From the NCBI GenBank assembly GCA_944324465.1, contig CALUWI010000008.1:62001-126000 (forward strand): a DNA stretch of 64,000 nucleotides, read 5' to 3'. This DNA comes from an uncultured Mucispirillum sp. (GTDB lineage: Bacteria; Chrysiogenota; Deferribacteres; Deferribacterales; Mucispirillaceae). A program made the translations under genes and the position numbers. Numbering within the stretch: position 1 is the first letter of the stretch; every line of letters starts with the position of its first letter. The notes under the pieces were generated by a model that was not told the origin of the DNA, searched no databases, and worked only from the letters and a program-made list of their open reading frames with translations. This document shows, one piece after another, positions 63,579-64,000 of this stretch.

Positions 63579-63612
63579 AAGCATACCCGCCCTTTTATAT
63601 TACCTTAATCTT

Positions 63613-63646
63613 TAATGGTATAAGCAGTATAAGGCTTGTACCATTA
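63613..63646 (-). terminator. Hairpin after the second flagellin
   Basis: TAATGGTA and TACCATTA pair across an 18-nt spacer that itself holds a 4-bp stem. On the minus strand it follows the second flagellin's stop but lacks a T run, so it may be an RNA-stabilising or partial-termination hairpin ahead of the next gene. Confidence 0.4.
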
Positions 63647-63653
63647 ATATATA

Positions 63654-64000
63654 TTATGCTAATAAAGTCATTGCATAATTAGGGATTTGGTTAGCTTGTG
63701 CAAGCATTGCAGTAGCAGACTGCATTAATACCTGCTGAGCAGCTAAATCACTAGAAGCAGTAGCAATATCTAAGTCACGGATACGGCTTTCAGCTGCAAT
63801 CATATTTTCCCTTGTAGTATTAAGGTTAGTAATAGTATATTCAAGCCTGTTTATTTGTGCACCAGCTGTAGCTCTTGATTTTGAAATCTGTTCAAGTGCT
63901 AAATCAAGTTTAGTAATAGATGTTTGAGCATCATCAAATGTAGCAACATTAACATCATCAATACCCATAGATTTTGTATCAAGTCTGCCTATTGATATAT
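63654..64000 (-). CDS. Second flagellin, C-terminal part (continues beyond the window)
   Basis: The frame stays open to the right edge, so only the last 115 or so codons are seen. The C-terminal D1/D0 signature is clear: ISIGRLDT, SRATAGAQINRLEYTITNL, ESRIRDLDIATASSDL and QSATAMLAQANQIPNYAMTL. It differs from the 808-residue flagellin at many positions, so the organism has at least two flagellin genes arranged convergently. Confidence 0.95.
   Translation of the reverse strand, partial: ISIGRLDTKSMGIDDVNVATFDDAQTSITKLDLALEQISKSRATAGAQINRLEYTITNLNTTRENMIAAESRIRDLDIATASSDLAAQQVLMQSATAMLAQANQIPNYAMTLLA

Noticed and set aside
63258-63584. The small protein between the flagellins as FlgM, the anti-sigma-28 factor.
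   Set aside because: The C-terminal sigma-binding pattern of FlgM is not apparent, and the position downstream of a flagellin fits FlaG better.
1-64000. tRNA, rRNA and CRISPR arrays.
   Set aside because: No cloverleaf T-arm signature, rRNA core sequence or regularly spaced repeats were seen on either strand.

Overview
The window is a low-GC, Gram-negative bacterial chromosome segment. Outer-membrane traits are visible (FlgH L-ring protein, a LolB-like lipoprotein, many lipobox signal peptides). So are a sigma-54 and a sigma-28 flagellar promoter, Tat secretion, molybdoenzyme maturation genes and a K+-type membrane pyrophosphatase. Together these suggest an anaerobically respiring, motile, probably host-associated organism. 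The phylum Deferribacterota (for example a Mucispirillum-like gut bacterium) is my best guess from gene content and base composition; it is an inference and no marker gene was tested.

Layout. 1-4.3 kb: a leftward flagellar rod/ring operon read from a canonical sigma-54 promoter (lipoprotein, flgF, flgG, flgA, a small membrane ORF, flgH). 4.4-6.5 kb: a chemoreceptor. 7.3-14 kb: a rightward housekeeping run (MOSC-MogA fusion, holB, ricT, metG, tatD, a lone receiver domain, a universal stress protein, a META lipoprotein). 14.3-20.6 kb: a leftward run with tatA, tatC, moaA, a degenerate LarA-like protein, an orphan OmpR-type regulator and a secreted protein; an IS30 remnant separates it from a TorD chaperone gene. 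20.7-24.3 kb: a TetR/aldo-keto reductase pair with tandem operators, then hppA. 24.4-28.2 kb: a compact restriction-modification system whose methyltransferase fuses a cytosine-C5 domain to an adenine-N6-type domain. 28.3-32.9 kb: a TPR, LolB-like, ispE, prs, pth operon. 33-41.5 kb: ftsY, two related secreted proteins, a spore-photoproduct-lyase-like radical SAM protein with a possible ParB-like partner, and lipoproteins. 41.7-53.2 kb: smc, rmuC, a SUFU-domain protein, then leftward mce, pcrA, a ClC channel and glmU.

53.3-64 kb is the most distinctive part. It is a small acyl-activation/transfer locus (AMP ligase, two acyl carrier proteins, a KAS III, an AAC(3)-DUF4910 fusion, a methyltransferase, a Cys-rich protein) immediately beside an 808-residue flagellin. 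The gene set recalls the flagellin-glycan acylation genes of Campylobacter jejuni. The AAC(3)-DUF4910 gene carries an in-frame G9 tract and the methyltransferase is interrupted at an A8 tract, so the locus looks phase variable. The flagellin is read from a textbook sigma-28 promoter through an unusually long (about 420 nt), hairpin-rich leader holding a 9-codon peptide ORF. A second flagellin enters from the right edge.

Other points: pcrA appears to start at an AUU codon behind a perfect Shine-Dalgarno sequence. No tRNA, rRNA or CRISPR array was seen.
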